NCBI GenBank assembly: GCA_001839685.1
Contig: MLAK01000828.1
Coordinates: 1-34,830 of the forward strand
Reading direction: 5' to 3'
DNA: 34,830 bases
From: Tritrichomonas foetus
Taxonomy: Eukaryota > Parabasalia > Tritrichomonadida > Tritrichomonadidae
The translations under genes and the position numbers were made by a program. The notes beneath the pieces were generated by a model. It did no database searches. It was given only the letters and a program-made list of their open reading frames with translations, and was not told the origin of the DNA. Shown here one piece after another: positions 9,801-18,243 of the stretch. Within the stretch, counting starts at the first letter, position 1; each line of letters begins with the position of its first letter.

Positions 9801-12462
9801 AATTTTTCCTGATAATCCTACAGAAAACGTAACCATTGCTGGTAAAGGAATTAAAATACCACGCTTTTTGAAAGCATTGTCAGTCAGCGAGAAATTAGGA
9901 TATCATGTCATGAGACCATTTTTGATAAATTATCCTGCATTTATTGAATATTATATTGATCGATGCTTTATTGAAAAATCTATCATGTCTGATGTATATT
10001 TTGATAGCATTTATGGCTTTTTGCTTGATAAAGGAACTGATAAGTCATATTTATTGCCATTTTCTGGAGTTTTATTCTTACTTGGTCTATTTCGACTAAA
10101 AACAGGCTCATTACTAGCACGTCCATTTCTTCAAGAATTCATTCCATATTACGCATCACAAATCAAATCCAAAGAAATTGGCCAACAATTAACTGACGAA
10201 ATGAAAAAAGATATAGGAAACGTTCCATTTAAATATTTTGGCGTTAGATTAGCTGAACCTATTGTTAGAGCTGGATTAAACCAATTAAAGAATCATGAAT
10301 TTCAAGGTTCAGTAAAAGTCATGGTCGATATTCTTGATCCTTGGATTCGAACCTTTAAACTTCTCCCAAGTCAGGATAATTGTATGCCTTCCTTAAATAC
10401 AACAGAAAAAAGATTAACAAAGAAACAATTTTTAGATGATCTAATGAGTGTTACATTCTTGCGTCATCCTGAACATGATTTTGAAAGGCTTGTTGAAATA
10501 TGGGCAATTTTACTCGAAGTCAAAGAACATAAAAATTTAATTGTTTCTTATATTGTTGAAAATAGTAATAATAAGATTAAAATCCTTTTATTTAACTCAT
10601 TATTGGAAAGATACCCAGCAATTCTTATTAAAAGACTTGCTCAACATTGCAGATTATCCTATTACGCGTATATTAATCAACAAATCAAAGGTGATTTTGA
10701 TAATGAATTTTGGATTGTCCCTGTTTTAGTGAAAGCGATTAAAGTTTGTGAACAAGAAACTAATCCTTATTTACCAATCTTTATTCACTTTACCTTATTA
10801 TTCCATTCTAATCAAACAATGAAGCTACTAAAAAGACTATGTAAAAGACTTCAAATTGCATACTCAAGGAGAACATTGAGTTCTGGATCCATTCAACGAA
10901 TTGTTAAGAATATTCAAATTAGTTTTAAGAATTGTATTCCAAATTCTGAAAATTTTGGTGAAATTTGGGCAAAAGAAGCAATGAGATGGGTTGTTGGATG
11001 TGGAAATTTGAAATTATCACATATGTCACTTATTATTTTAAATCAACTGAATTATAATTTTGATGATGATGATGACTCCATTGTTGAATTATTAAAAGGT
11101 GTAATGCGAGCCACTGCTTATTTCATGGAAACATCAAAAGGACAAGAAGATCATAATAGTCTCTACGAATTCATCAATGACACCTTTCAACTTTTCATTC
11201 GACATTTTACTGGACATGAACAAATTTGTTATGATTATATGAATTCTTTCTTAAAATTCATTGTTCCTGTTGATGCTTACTTTTCAAAAATGCTTCGTCT
11301 TTATGAAATTTGTTATCAGTCTCCTTTGACATCAGATTTAGCAAGAAATTCGATTTTACAATTCCTTCGTCCTTGTTTTAATGAATTAGAAGCAGATTCT
11401 GAAGCAAAAAGGACTTTTGATTCATTTTCCCAACAAATTGGCGAAAATGAGCCAGATAGAGTTGATTTTGATTTTGTAAAAGCTGTTCTTCTTCGTGGAT
11501 CTGCTCGAAAACCAGAAAATGATCGAGAAATGGTCTTTAATTCAAATTTGGAAGATTTAAATAGAGTTCTTGGTCATTATGCAATTATGATTGAAACTGC
11601 TTCAGCTGATCTTAAAAAAAGAATTTACTTTTTATCTTCTCTTATTCTTGAGAAGTTTGAACAAGATCGAGAAATTCGAGAAAAGGAAGCTGAAAACAAC
11701 AAACATGAAATGGAAAGAAGAAGAGCTTTGAAAAGACAAAGAAGTAGAGAAACGCCAAACTCTTTCAAAGTAGTACTTGAGCAACATGTTGAAGAAGAGC
11801 CAACACCTCTTGTAATTTCGGAAGATTTTGTTGAAACAGAGAAATATGAATTGAATAAGCAAAACCTTGTTTGCATTTTTAATTCTGCAGCAAAAATGCT
11901 CCCAGGAAATCAAGAAGCACTTGATTTCATTAAAAAAGTATCGGAAATTGATCCACTTATTCCAACCATTCCAATATTCGAAGATAATAATTGGGATGAG
12001 TTAGCACAGACTGTAATTGATATTCTATTACGAATTGGTAAACAAGAAAATGAAGTTGTAACTTTAACAGATTGCAAGAAAATTTCAATGGCTTCAAATT
12101 TATTGGATAAAACGAGTAAACCAAAAATTTTGCCATTTACAACTCAACATGATGAAATTGTGAACCTGAAAAGAGAAGAATCTCAAAGATCAGGAAGTTA
12201 CCGAGTTGAAAAATGGATGAGAATGTTTTCTTCAATTGGAATGGAACTTCACAAAAAGATGGCTGATCGAGTGACTCCTACAAGAACAATTATTTCTGAA
12301 GGATCAGTTGTTTATGATGTTTTACAGCCACCCACATCTTTTATATCTGAGGAAAAAATGACGCGAGCTGAAGTGAAATTAGAAATTCTTATGACACCAG
12401 CAGAGTTTCGACAATTAGCTATTAATGAAGCTAAAAATCACATCGTAATCGAGAAAGAATAG
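6859..12462 (+). CDS. Giant helical-repeat protein, Furry/Tao3/Mor2-like
   Basis: A 1867-residue protein made almost wholly of helical (HEAT/ARM-like) segments. The true start is the ATG at 6859 (MRQKKTYETP); the open frame upstream begins with GTG. The best family clue is around residues 1125-1225: VKVMVDILDPWIRTFKLLP, a loop, then DDLMSVTFLRHPEHDFERLV and EIWAILLE. This resembles the central region of Furry/Tao3/Mor2 proteins ('...LxxLxPWI..., ...LxxLFxxT.....EhPxEhExLWxxLA'). In animals and fungi those proteins scaffold NDR/LATS kinase signalling and control polarised growth and cell shape. The N-terminal third (LHIVKIIPYIINSESFGMYK and on) is also compatible. A short charged coil lies near 1595-1620, followed by a C-terminal tail with no recognised domain. 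Furry proteins are usually larger (2000-3000), so this is a reduced form, or another HEAT scaffold. Confidence 0.5.
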   Translation: MRQKKTYETPYIFRIVMSKLVHEDYRAIIQNETTRRPEIFNINNIENNSLFFETFPRDSIKYCDIISTLAEIAAYNPTSSAHFLSQCTRVLFQQKPLMIFRDFYDIQFPASVGKTQLSSTISSFLLLILITDLLCSIMVKYGVPEDPTFLIECGISICIYPLPILKFTKIILCQWSVIFSYISSKTPMAILDQMQKFIINKPELFFILIRYVRLDAPNCPVDDMLDYIRSHLNRAKGRNITSSMLISLSTFIMTYTGPPEALQFLYKIDSPLCDDPKFPGALDLMATLLNKMGREKSEIIEFYTTKVFPLAKTKEGMPTAARIFRQYICGNSLNPEWLFWVWGPQPRSNEYEYLKWNDHAGNYHEDFQKYFLNSPYFGECPHLLRDILVHLASFDFDYFTEKIFYHFGTRIDDSRFLTLLTTIPIINDPSFCEFSNISQDKIRNFDEKLGTMTNQVFFVESRKFPNDYGISSDQRDEFRLQIEKSTNTIDKINSSWFIDFGEQFEIKIAGVSAPIRTATPHLHIVKIIPYIINSESFGMYKWAERIILLSSYGDQVIARQAYHLCQIILKLPKRSIELVNQMLEMISTFQHDAVVFNCLKLLTESLDEIEPENPIDDNSTIYAIEYAAFISLASEHPMVRIVAYKLLMKVNKLLLNKGFYAHFENHIHAIESNVKHNILLQEFAKHPGHANIHEDAISLMTALYSKYQIPWLYFLSEFSKVIISANYVPLLKRIGNLSEKYTVSDSKNSFDTGILVILVGTAMDKNLVDDSLNVYLSTPFSTEKAPCFANNVVNIIKKAPKQKLSMIYTVLRHSNSSIITNLFAIRNIFVFNPDSDVLACTFTMVKCLEESNSLDKKDFSNLINLLTNANEWLMNFLSQTFKSDYRKKKNFSNLIDPDSEKFKKFEILLLNYFGIVQMWLSANQEQPIDKYNIFEHKEKPKILLLIYKLLKATNKKGIKNLFIKIKRYASQILIMIFSAGSIFPDNPTENVTIAGKGIKIPRFLKALSVSEKLGYHVMRPFLINYPAFIEYYIDRCFIEKSIMSDVYFDSIYGFLLDKGTDKSYLLPFSGVLFLLGLFRLKTGSLLARPFLQEFIPYYASQIKSKEIGQQLTDEMKKDIGNVPFKYFGVRLAEPIVRAGLNQLKNHEFQGSVKVMVDILDPWIRTFKLLPSQDNCMPSLNTTEKRLTKKQFLDDLMSVTFLRHPEHDFERLVEIWAILLEVKEHKNLIVSYIVENSNNKIKILLFNSLLERYPAILIKRLAQHCRLSYYAYINQQIKGDFDNEFWIVPVLVKAIKVCEQETNPYLPIFIHFTLLFHSNQTMKLLKRLCKRLQIAYSRRTLSSGSIQRIVKNIQISFKNCIPNSENFGEIWAKEAMRWVVGCGNLKLSHMSLIILNQLNYNFDDDDDSIVELLKGVMRATAYFMETSKGQEDHNSLYEFINDTFQLFIRHFTGHEQICYDYMNSFLKFIVPVDAYFSKMLRLYEICYQSPLTSDLARNSILQFLRPCFNELEADSEAKRTFDSFSQQIGENEPDRVDFDFVKAVLLRGSARKPENDREMVFNSNLEDLNRVLGHYAIMIETASADLKKRIYFLSSLILEKFEQDREIREKEAENNKHEMERRRALKRQRSRETPNSFKVVLEQHVEEEPTPLVISEDFVETEKYELNKQNLVCIFNSAAKMLPGNQEALDFIKKVSEIDPLIPTIPIFEDNNWDELAQTVIDILLRIGKQENEVVTLTDCKKISMASNLLDKTSKPKILPFTTQHDEIVNLKREESQRSGSYRVEKWMRMFSSIGMELHKKMADRVTPTRTIISEGSVVYDVLQPPTSFISEEKMTRAEVKLEILMTPAEFRQLAINEAKNHIVIEKE

Positions 12463-12861
12463 CTTTTTCTTTATTGATGACTCATTAATTACGAGTAAAA
12501 ATGTTACTATGATGCGCATCAATATATCTCTATCTCTCTTTTTTCTATTCCTATCATTCTCTGTCTTCTATTTCTCTTTTCTCTATTTCTCTTTTCTCTT
12601 TTCTCTATTTCCATATTTCTCTTTTCTCTCTTTTCTCTATTTCTCTTTTTTCTCTTTTCTCTATTTAATAATAATACGCTTATAATACTCTAAAGACGCT
12701 CAATAGAATCCATTTTGACTTTAATTGTCGCTCGATGAAATCATTGAACATCGTCGGAAAGACAAAGAAATGAAAACTTGTTTTCAAGAATATTATCAAC
12801 AACACATATATAAAAGTAATGATTTTTTTTCCTTTTTGTTTTTTATTATGAAATAAACCTT
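12463..12861. other. Intergenic between convergent genes, with pyrimidine tract
   Basis: Lies between the 3' ends of the Furry-like gene (plus) and the Rab gene (minus). It holds a long CT tract (own entry) and, nearer the Rab gene, ordinary AT-rich 3' DNA with AATAAAAA-type sequence on minus close to 12840. No gene seen. Confidence 0.6.
12520..12665. repeat. Polypyrimidine tract, TTTCTC-rich
   Basis: About 145 bases of nearly pure T and C on plus, built of irregular TTTCTCTTTTCTCTA units. It begins about 60 bases after the Furry-like stop codon and so would fall in its 3' UTR or just past it. Copy-slippage is the simple origin. Confidence 0.85.
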
Positions 12862-13479
12862 TTAGCAGTTGCAACCCTTGTTGCCTGGTTTGGCAGCAGG
12901 CTCTGTGTCATGAATTGTGTCAAGAACTTCAGCTGGCTTGTTTGGTTTGATATCTCCTTCCTTGATATGTCTGAGGATTCCTTGTCCGAGTCTGACGAAT
13001 GTCTCCTGGACGTTGTCTCCTGTTTTGGCAGATGTTTCAAGATAGATAAGGTTGTATCGTTTGGCAAATTCTTGGGCTTCTGTTTCGACAATTTGGCGAT
13101 CCTCTTCAAGGTCTTTCTTGTTGCCAACGAGGATGATGTAGGCGTTTGGTGCGCAAAGTGAGTTCAAGTCGTTAATCCACATGTTCAATTCGTCGAATGA
13201 TTGACGTTGAGTGAGGTCGAATACGAGGACAGCACCCAAGGCATTTCTGAAATATGCTTTGGAAACGCTTCTAAAACGTTCTTGACCGGCTGTGTCCCAA
13301 ATTTGGAGTTTAACGTTTTCTTCGTCTGCTTGAAGACTATATGATTTGAATTCGACGCCGATAGTTGGTTGACCTTCTTCTTTGAAGTTTTTATTGACCA
13401 ATTGGTTGACGATAGCTGTCTTTCCGACACCTGAAGCTCCAACAACAACGATTTTATATGAATTTGGAGAATCGCTCAT
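12862..13479 (-). CDS. Rab-family small GTPase (Rab4/14-like)
   Basis: This 205-residue Rab switch for vesicle traffic has every G motif intact: P-loop GASGVGKT at 14-21, switch I TIGVEF with Thr39, WDTAGQE at 61-67 with catalytic Gln66, NKKD at 120-123 and ETSAK at 148-152. It ends in KGCNC, a CxC motif for double geranylgeranylation. WDTAGQERFRSV followed by LGAVLVFDLT, and an ILRHIKEGDI segment after the last G motif, fit the Rab4/Rab14/Rab2 group, mostly endosomal or Golgi Rabs. In this protein YF replaces the usual YY after switch II, so the exact subfamily is uncertain. Trichomonads have large Rab families, so a lineage-specific member is equally possible. Upstream on minus, CCATTTCT (13485-13492) is Inr-like. 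The stop reads TAAAA. Confidence 0.93.
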   Translation of the reverse strand: MSDSPNSYKIVVVGASGVGKTAIVNQLVNKNFKEEGQPTIGVEFKSYSLQADEENVKLQIWDTAGQERFRSVSKAYFRNALGAVLVFDLTQRQSFDELNMWINDLNSLCAPNAYIILVGNKKDLEEDRQIVETEAQEFAKRYNLIYLETSAKTGDNVQETFVRLGQGILRHIKEGDIKPNKPAEVLDTIHDTEPAAKPGNKGCNC

Positions 13480-13996
13480 TAATTAGAAATGGCAGTTTCT
13501 ATGAAAATTGTGGAGACGATATATTGAACGGTCAGTTAACTTTCAACGAAAGGTGATATTTTCGCCATATGAAAGATATCATAATTCTATCGTTATCGCG
13601 ATCATCAAAAAGTGTGTTACACAAATTTTCGATATTCAATTTTTTCTGATTATGATAAGACAGCATAACTTTTTCTATAATTTTCTAGTGGGCTAGAATT
13701 TGTGAAACCAGATTTATTGTTGTTACCATTATTAAACAATCTAGATATCAACAATCAAACCCTGCATCAAATTTATTACTACAGAAAAATAATAGTAGTT
13801 TTTTGAATATTGAAATCCTGAAAAAAAAGTGTATTCAGAAAAGTTGTAGTAAGAATAATTCTCATTTTAATGATATAAACAAAAATGTATATTTTGTCTT
13901 ACAGGAATTCACTCTCCATAATTTTCAAAATTCATTTGTTGATGATTTGAAATCGGTTCACCACTAACTAAAAGCCCGTGATATTCTGTCGACTAA
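13480..13996. other. AT-rich intergenic stretch
   Basis: This holds the Rab promoter side. A plus frame at 13508-13696 starts with TTG and has no recognisable content. No gene supported. Confidence 0.6.
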
Positions 13997-14402
13997 TTTC
14001 CGCCAAGTATTGCTGGCATTGAAAAATTACCAAACGATACTGAAGAACTGACAAAATATGTGGAATCTGTGCCTAATGAAATGGTAAAATAGATTTCAAG
14101 TCATGATACATTTGAGTTAGATGTTTATCAATCGACTGATTACCAACTAAACTCAGATCATAATCACCAGGCTCCTATTGCTACCAAAACTGGTGTAAGG
14201 ACTTGCACGAATGATCATTCAATAAAACCTAATGAATTAATGATTGATTAAGTAAGCTGTTAAAGGGAAACTCATTACAAAAGGAGATTCCACACTCAGG
14301 CTTGCTGCACCCAGTGATTTTATATTGATGTCGAGAGTAGATTTTTGAGCTGAACAGACAAACAATTTGGTGGCGATGCCCAGTGCGGCAAACACCCTCA
14401 TG
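13997..14402 (+). pseudogene. Possible decayed coding relic
   Basis: On plus, a frame reading FPPSIAGIEKLPNDTEELTK is open from 13997 to a stop at 14090. It continues in the same frame to 14249 (contains YQSTDYQLNSDHNHQAPIA) and then, shifted by one base, runs from 14256 (AVKGKLITKGDSTLRLAAPS) to a stop at 14346 and on to 14403. Composition is more protein-like and less AT-rich than the flanks. No family recognised, and there is no intact start. It could be chance; the call rests only on composition and long open pieces. Confidence 0.28.
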
Positions 14403-14753
14403 TAAACCGAGCACAACGAGTCTTATTCCACACATTGACTACAATCCAAAATATTTAATCACAAAATAGATAAAATAAAATCCTTAATAATTAATAAATA
14501 GTAATTAATAGCTCAATATAATTTTATATATTGAAACCAACAAAAACAAAAACAATGAATGACGAATGAGTGATATCATTTATGAATATTATTAGAGAAA
14601 TATTTCAAAATGAGAAGATTATAAGTGATAGATGTGCTATTTCTTGTTTTGATCGAATATTACATAACCCTTTGTCTCGCGAATTTGCATTTTTCATATA
14701 ACTAGTCAGTATAAAATCTATTGTAGCAAAAAAGTGACATTCGCTCTTTATCA
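14403..14753. other. Intergenic upstream of CCDC93
   Basis: AT-rich DNA. Close to the gene the plus strand reads GACATTCGCTCTTTATCA directly before the ATG, sharing the CTTTA block seen ahead of several other genes here. Nothing else supported. Confidence 0.5.
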
Positions 14754-16589
14754 ATGGCACAAGATCAAGAAGATACTGTAGCTCGTTGTCGTGAAGAAAT
14801 CATGCGTCTCCTCCTTTCAGCAGGTTATTTCCGTGTTCGTATGCCTGATCTCGACGATTTCGATAAAGTTGCAGGTGGTCTCGCATGGGCACTCAAATCC
14901 TCCTCAGTCGATGTCGACGTTGACATTTTCTTCAAGGAAAAGCCAAACATCGGTGAAAAAATCAAAATCTCCGAATCAATTTGTGCAGGTCTCGTCAAAT
15001 CAAAATGTCCATTCCCACTTGCCGCTTACCAGATTCAAGGTCTCGACTTTCCAAAGCTTTTCCCAATCATTCAATGGCTCGTTAAGCTCGTTATTGCCAC
15101 ACGTAATGAATTTGGTGACTTCCAACGCTCATATGCAGAATTCGCATTTAATAATCGTTATGCTAATCTTCCAAGCGATGTTCTCATTCAAGAACACTCT
15201 CATGCATCCCGATCAAACATCCGTGACGTCGAAAGATTCTTCCCACCAAAGCGTATGTATAAGCGATCAGATTGGGATTCATCCAAACCAGAACTTAAGC
15301 AAATTGAAACAACACTTCTCGAATACGGCAGAGTCCCAACTCTTGTTATGAGACAGGTCAAGCCAGTCGCAGCAGCTCAACAGGCACCACACCAGGCCAA
15401 CGCGAAATTTGCTGCTGCTGCAGCGGCAGTCGGTGGAAAACTCGCACCAGGAAACGCAGCAAGCAAGTCCGGAGAACCAACCGAAGAAGAGCTCCAAAAG
15501 ATAAACGAAGAAAGACAGAAGGAAATGAAAGATACCATCAAAAAGATGGTTAAAACGGACGCAGATATTTCAATCGATGGTGCAACTTTCGCAGCACTCA
15601 TTAACAATGAAGAAGACATCGTGGCACAGAAGGCAAAGAGAGAACTGGAGCATTTGAACGCAGTTCCAGAATCTAAAATTACCGAATCCCAATTACGTGG
15701 ACCACATGAGCAGAAGATGCAAGCCTTACGTGAAGAATTGGAAAACTTCAAGACAGAAGGACGTAAAATTAAACTCCAATATGATGAATCCCATGCCAAA
15801 CTCGAAGAAGTAACAGAATTGTACAATGCTGCAGCTGATCAAAACATGAAACTCAAACGCCAGATTGCAAAATGCAATAAAATCATTGAAGAATCTCAAC
15901 ATACTGATGACTTACTTCGTGCAATCAGCGTGAGAGATGATACTCAGAGAAACTATGAAATTTTCAAGAACCAGTGTCTTTCTGAAATGAAAGAATGGCA
16001 GGAAAAAATCGAAAAATTAAAGGAAATCCAAAATTCTGGAGACGAAGAAAATTCATTAATGATTAAAAACACACTTGAACAACTCGAACGCAATTGGGAA
16101 CAGAAACAAGCCGTTCTTGCTGATAAAGAAAGAGATTTACTCAAACTTCGAACAGATTACGATCAAGTCCCAACTAATGCTGAACTTACACAATACGACA
16201 AGCGTCTGAACGAACTTGCAATGCTTGGTGAACAAAAAGTCAACGAACAAAAGAAGTGCAAGCAATTATTAGATGCACTTGTTTCTTCACAAGAAGTTCT
16301 TACAGACGAAAACGAACTCTTTAACTCAATCCTTAAGCAATTCAACAAAGCTATTAATGATTCAAAGCTTCAAACAAAATTACTCGATCATATGGATTCG
16401 ATCTCCAGAAAGACCGGTGAAAGAAAGAAGACAGTGACAGAGGAGCTCAAGAAGAAGCATGATATTCTTTCTCAGAAAGATGACACTCACAGAAAACTTC
16501 AAGAAAACCAAAGAAAATACTTCCAAACCATCAAAGAATTCCAACAAGCATGCGACGAACTTGCCTCACTCAGAGGTGAAGAAGAGTAA
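14754..16589 (+). CDS. CCDC93: CCDC93, CCC/Commander complex subunit
   Basis: This 611-residue protein (human CCDC93 is about 630) matches the family from end to end. The N-terminal NN-CH (calponin-homology-like) domain spans about 10-130 and includes the hallmark YQIQGLDFPKLFPIIQWLVK (92-111). A linker with RFFPPKRMYKRSDWD (161-175) and LLEYGRVPTL (188-197) follows. An Ala/Gln-rich flexible stretch lies near 205-235, then mostly coiled coil from about 240 to the end. In animals CCDC93 pairs with CCDC22 and a COMMD ring to form the CCC part of Commander, which works with Retriever and WASH to recycle membrane cargo from endosomes. Its presence predicts COMMD and CCDC22 partners elsewhere in this genome. 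The first half uses many C-ending codons (CTC, GTC, TCC), unlike most neighbours. The stop reads TAAA. Confidence 0.88.
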   Translation: MAQDQEDTVARCREEIMRLLLSAGYFRVRMPDLDDFDKVAGGLAWALKSSSVDVDVDIFFKEKPNIGEKIKISESICAGLVKSKCPFPLAAYQIQGLDFPKLFPIIQWLVKLVIATRNEFGDFQRSYAEFAFNNRYANLPSDVLIQEHSHASRSNIRDVERFFPPKRMYKRSDWDSSKPELKQIETTLLEYGRVPTLVMRQVKPVAAAQQAPHQANAKFAAAAAAVGGKLAPGNAASKSGEPTEEELQKINEERQKEMKDTIKKMVKTDADISIDGATFAALINNEEDIVAQKAKRELEHLNAVPESKITESQLRGPHEQKMQALREELENFKTEGRKIKLQYDESHAKLEEVTELYNAAADQNMKLKRQIAKCNKIIEESQHTDDLLRAISVRDDTQRNYEIFKNQCLSEMKEWQEKIEKLKEIQNSGDEENSLMIKNTLEQLERNWEQKQAVLADKERDLLKLRTDYDQVPTNAELTQYDKRLNELAMLGEQKVNEQKKCKQLLDALVSSQEVLTDENELFNSILKQFNKAINDSKLQTKLLDHMDSISRKTGERKKTVTEELKKKHDILSQKDDTHRKLQENQRKYFQTIKEFQQACDELASLRGEEE

Positions 16590-16911
16590 AGAAAATCAAG
16601 ATTTTACTTTTTTCTTATTATTATTTGATAAAGACAATCGATATTTTACATTATTTTTAGTTCTAACCTTATCGATAGTTTGTGATGTTAATCATCAAAA
16701 GAAGAAAAAAATGAGAATTATTCATGTTGGTAATCATCAAAATGATCACAGGACTGTTCGTCCTGGTATGTTAGGCCGTCTTTTAAATACTTATTAATAA
16801 TAATAAATATTATTGCATCTTTTCATATTTCGTCAAAAGTCGAACAAAGTTGAGGAATTTTTTTTATATATATGTATTATCAAAAAGTTGAAATACGTAC
16901 GTTTAATAAAT
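16590..16911. other. Short gap between CCDC93 and Spc25-like genes
   Basis: Contains an isolated small open frame at 16711-16797 (own entry) and AT-rich leader sequence. The open frame upstream of the Spc25-like ATG begins with TTG at 16813 and is not a credible extension. Confidence 0.55.
16711..16797 (+). CDS. Possible 28-residue small ORF
   Basis: ATG at 16711 to TAA at 16797 encodes a basic peptide (starts MRIIHVGNHQNDH, ends GMLGRLLNTY). Base composition is more balanced than in its surroundings, and the same DNA can form two small hairpins (ATCAT/ATGAT and AGGAC/GTCCT). It could instead be part of the CCDC93 3' UTR or a structured RNA. No homology recognised. Confidence 0.22.
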   Translation: MRIIHVGNHQNDHRTVRPGMLGRLLNTY

Positions 16912-17547
16912 ATGAATGACGAAATAAAAACAAATGTTGATGATCTCATCAAATTATTAGACGATAAGCAGCGGGAATTTGATAATTGGATCGACGAACA
17001 AATGAATAATCTAAAAAACCAAGCCCAAAAACAAACACAAGCTAATCAAAAATTCGATGCGCAAATGAAACAACTCAAAGAAAAGCAAATAAGTATCAAA
17101 CAAGATATTCAAAAAGCTAATAATAGTGCCAAACAATGCCATATAAAGGAAAAGCAAATGATTGATCAAAAAGAAAAGCTTGAAGAAGAAATTCAAATCA
17201 TTCCCAAAGATTTTGATTTTTACAAATACAACATAATGGTCCTTGAAACAAAAGCAAATCGAATCAAAAACAGTCATGCCCAAAATTTTGAAGCCATTCA
17301 GAAAATGAAATGTGTGCTTGAAGCATACGAAACACTTTTCGGAGTTTCATTTCACATTGAAAAAGGTTCGACAACAATAGAATTTATGAATCCAAAAGCA
17401 ACGATCAAGCTTTCATGTGAAAAACAATACAGCTTCATAGAAATTCCGAAAGAGTTGAAAAGCTCCCAGAAACAGATTATTGATAAATTCAATAACGACA
17501 AGAACTTGTTTAATTTCTTATTTTCAATTCGGAGTCACTTATGTTGA
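16912..17547 (+). CDS. SPC25: Spc25-like kinetochore protein (Ndc80 complex)
   Basis: A 211-residue protein with the Spc25 layout. An N-terminal coiled coil rich in Lys/Gln/Glu spans about 10-95, a helix follows at about 103-135, and then there is a compact C-terminal domain at about 137-210. The last reads LEAYETLFGVSFHIEKGSTT, a strand series, FIEIPKELKSSQKQIIDKF and a final helix NLFNFLFSIRSHL. This is the RWD-like globular head of Spc25, which with Spc24 anchors the Ndc80 complex to the inner kinetochore. Spc25 proteins are 200-230 residues, so the length fits. The start is the ATG at 16912. The stop is TGA, unusual in this window, where most are TAA. Sequence identity to known Spc25 is weak, so the call rests on motif order and layout. 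Confidence 0.68.
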   Translation: MNDEIKTNVDDLIKLLDDKQREFDNWIDEQMNNLKNQAQKQTQANQKFDAQMKQLKEKQISIKQDIQKANNSAKQCHIKEKQMIDQKEKLEEEIQIIPKDFDFYKYNIMVLETKANRIKNSHAQNFEAIQKMKCVLEAYETLFGVSFHIEKGSTTIEFMNPKATIKLSCEKQYSFIEIPKELKSSQKQIIDKFNNDKNLFNFLFSIRSHLC

Positions 17548-18243
17548 TCATGCCGTATTAAGCATCGTATCATTATTATCATAATATTGTTATTGATTTT
17601 TTCTGCAAGTAGCTAACTAGCCAGAGCCATTATGAGAAAATAGATCAGAAATAACCTGATAAACAAAAATCATTATTTTTTTTCCCCTTTGTCAAATAAG
17701 AATGCTCAATATTCTGAATTATAATAAACATAGACATAGTTTTTAAATTCATTGTTTTTTCATTTAACTTTGCTTTGAGCGCTCAAAAATATTCATTAAT
17801 ATTTTTAGACAATTTTACTTTCTTTTTTAAGCAAAATAAATCACAACTAAAGATAATAGAAATCTATTTGACGAATTGATTGAAATTTGGTTAATGGAAT
17901 CAAAATTTCCTTTATGATTTTCTATTTCATTGTTTTTTAAAATGTCTTGTCAAAGATCAATGATTGAGTATTCCCAATTACAATATCTCTATTATTAATT
18001 TTGTAATGAAAAGTGCAATCTTTAGGTTAGTGAAATCATAATATATGTTCTTAATAAATTGAATAATATGTCATCAATGTGACATCATCAGTAAAGTTTT
18101 TTCTTCAGTTCAGAGTGTTAATAATCATGGTGTTATGTTCCCCATTGTAAATATAAGGTAAAAACTTTTCGAACAAATGAGTTATTATAATAATAGGAAG
18201 AAAGATAAGAAATAGAAATAAAAAAAGTATTTACATAATTTAA
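17548..18243. other. AT-rich gap between convergent genes
   Basis: About 700 bases between the 3' ends of the Spc25-like (plus) and WH2-like (minus) genes. I find no open frame, repeat or RNA I can support. Confidence 0.6.

Noticed and set aside
10341..10360. GGATTCGAACC, like a reversed tRNA T-arm (GGTTCGAATCC)
   Set aside because: It lies inside the Furry-like gene, encoding WIRTF, and no acceptor, D-arm or anticodon arm surrounds it.
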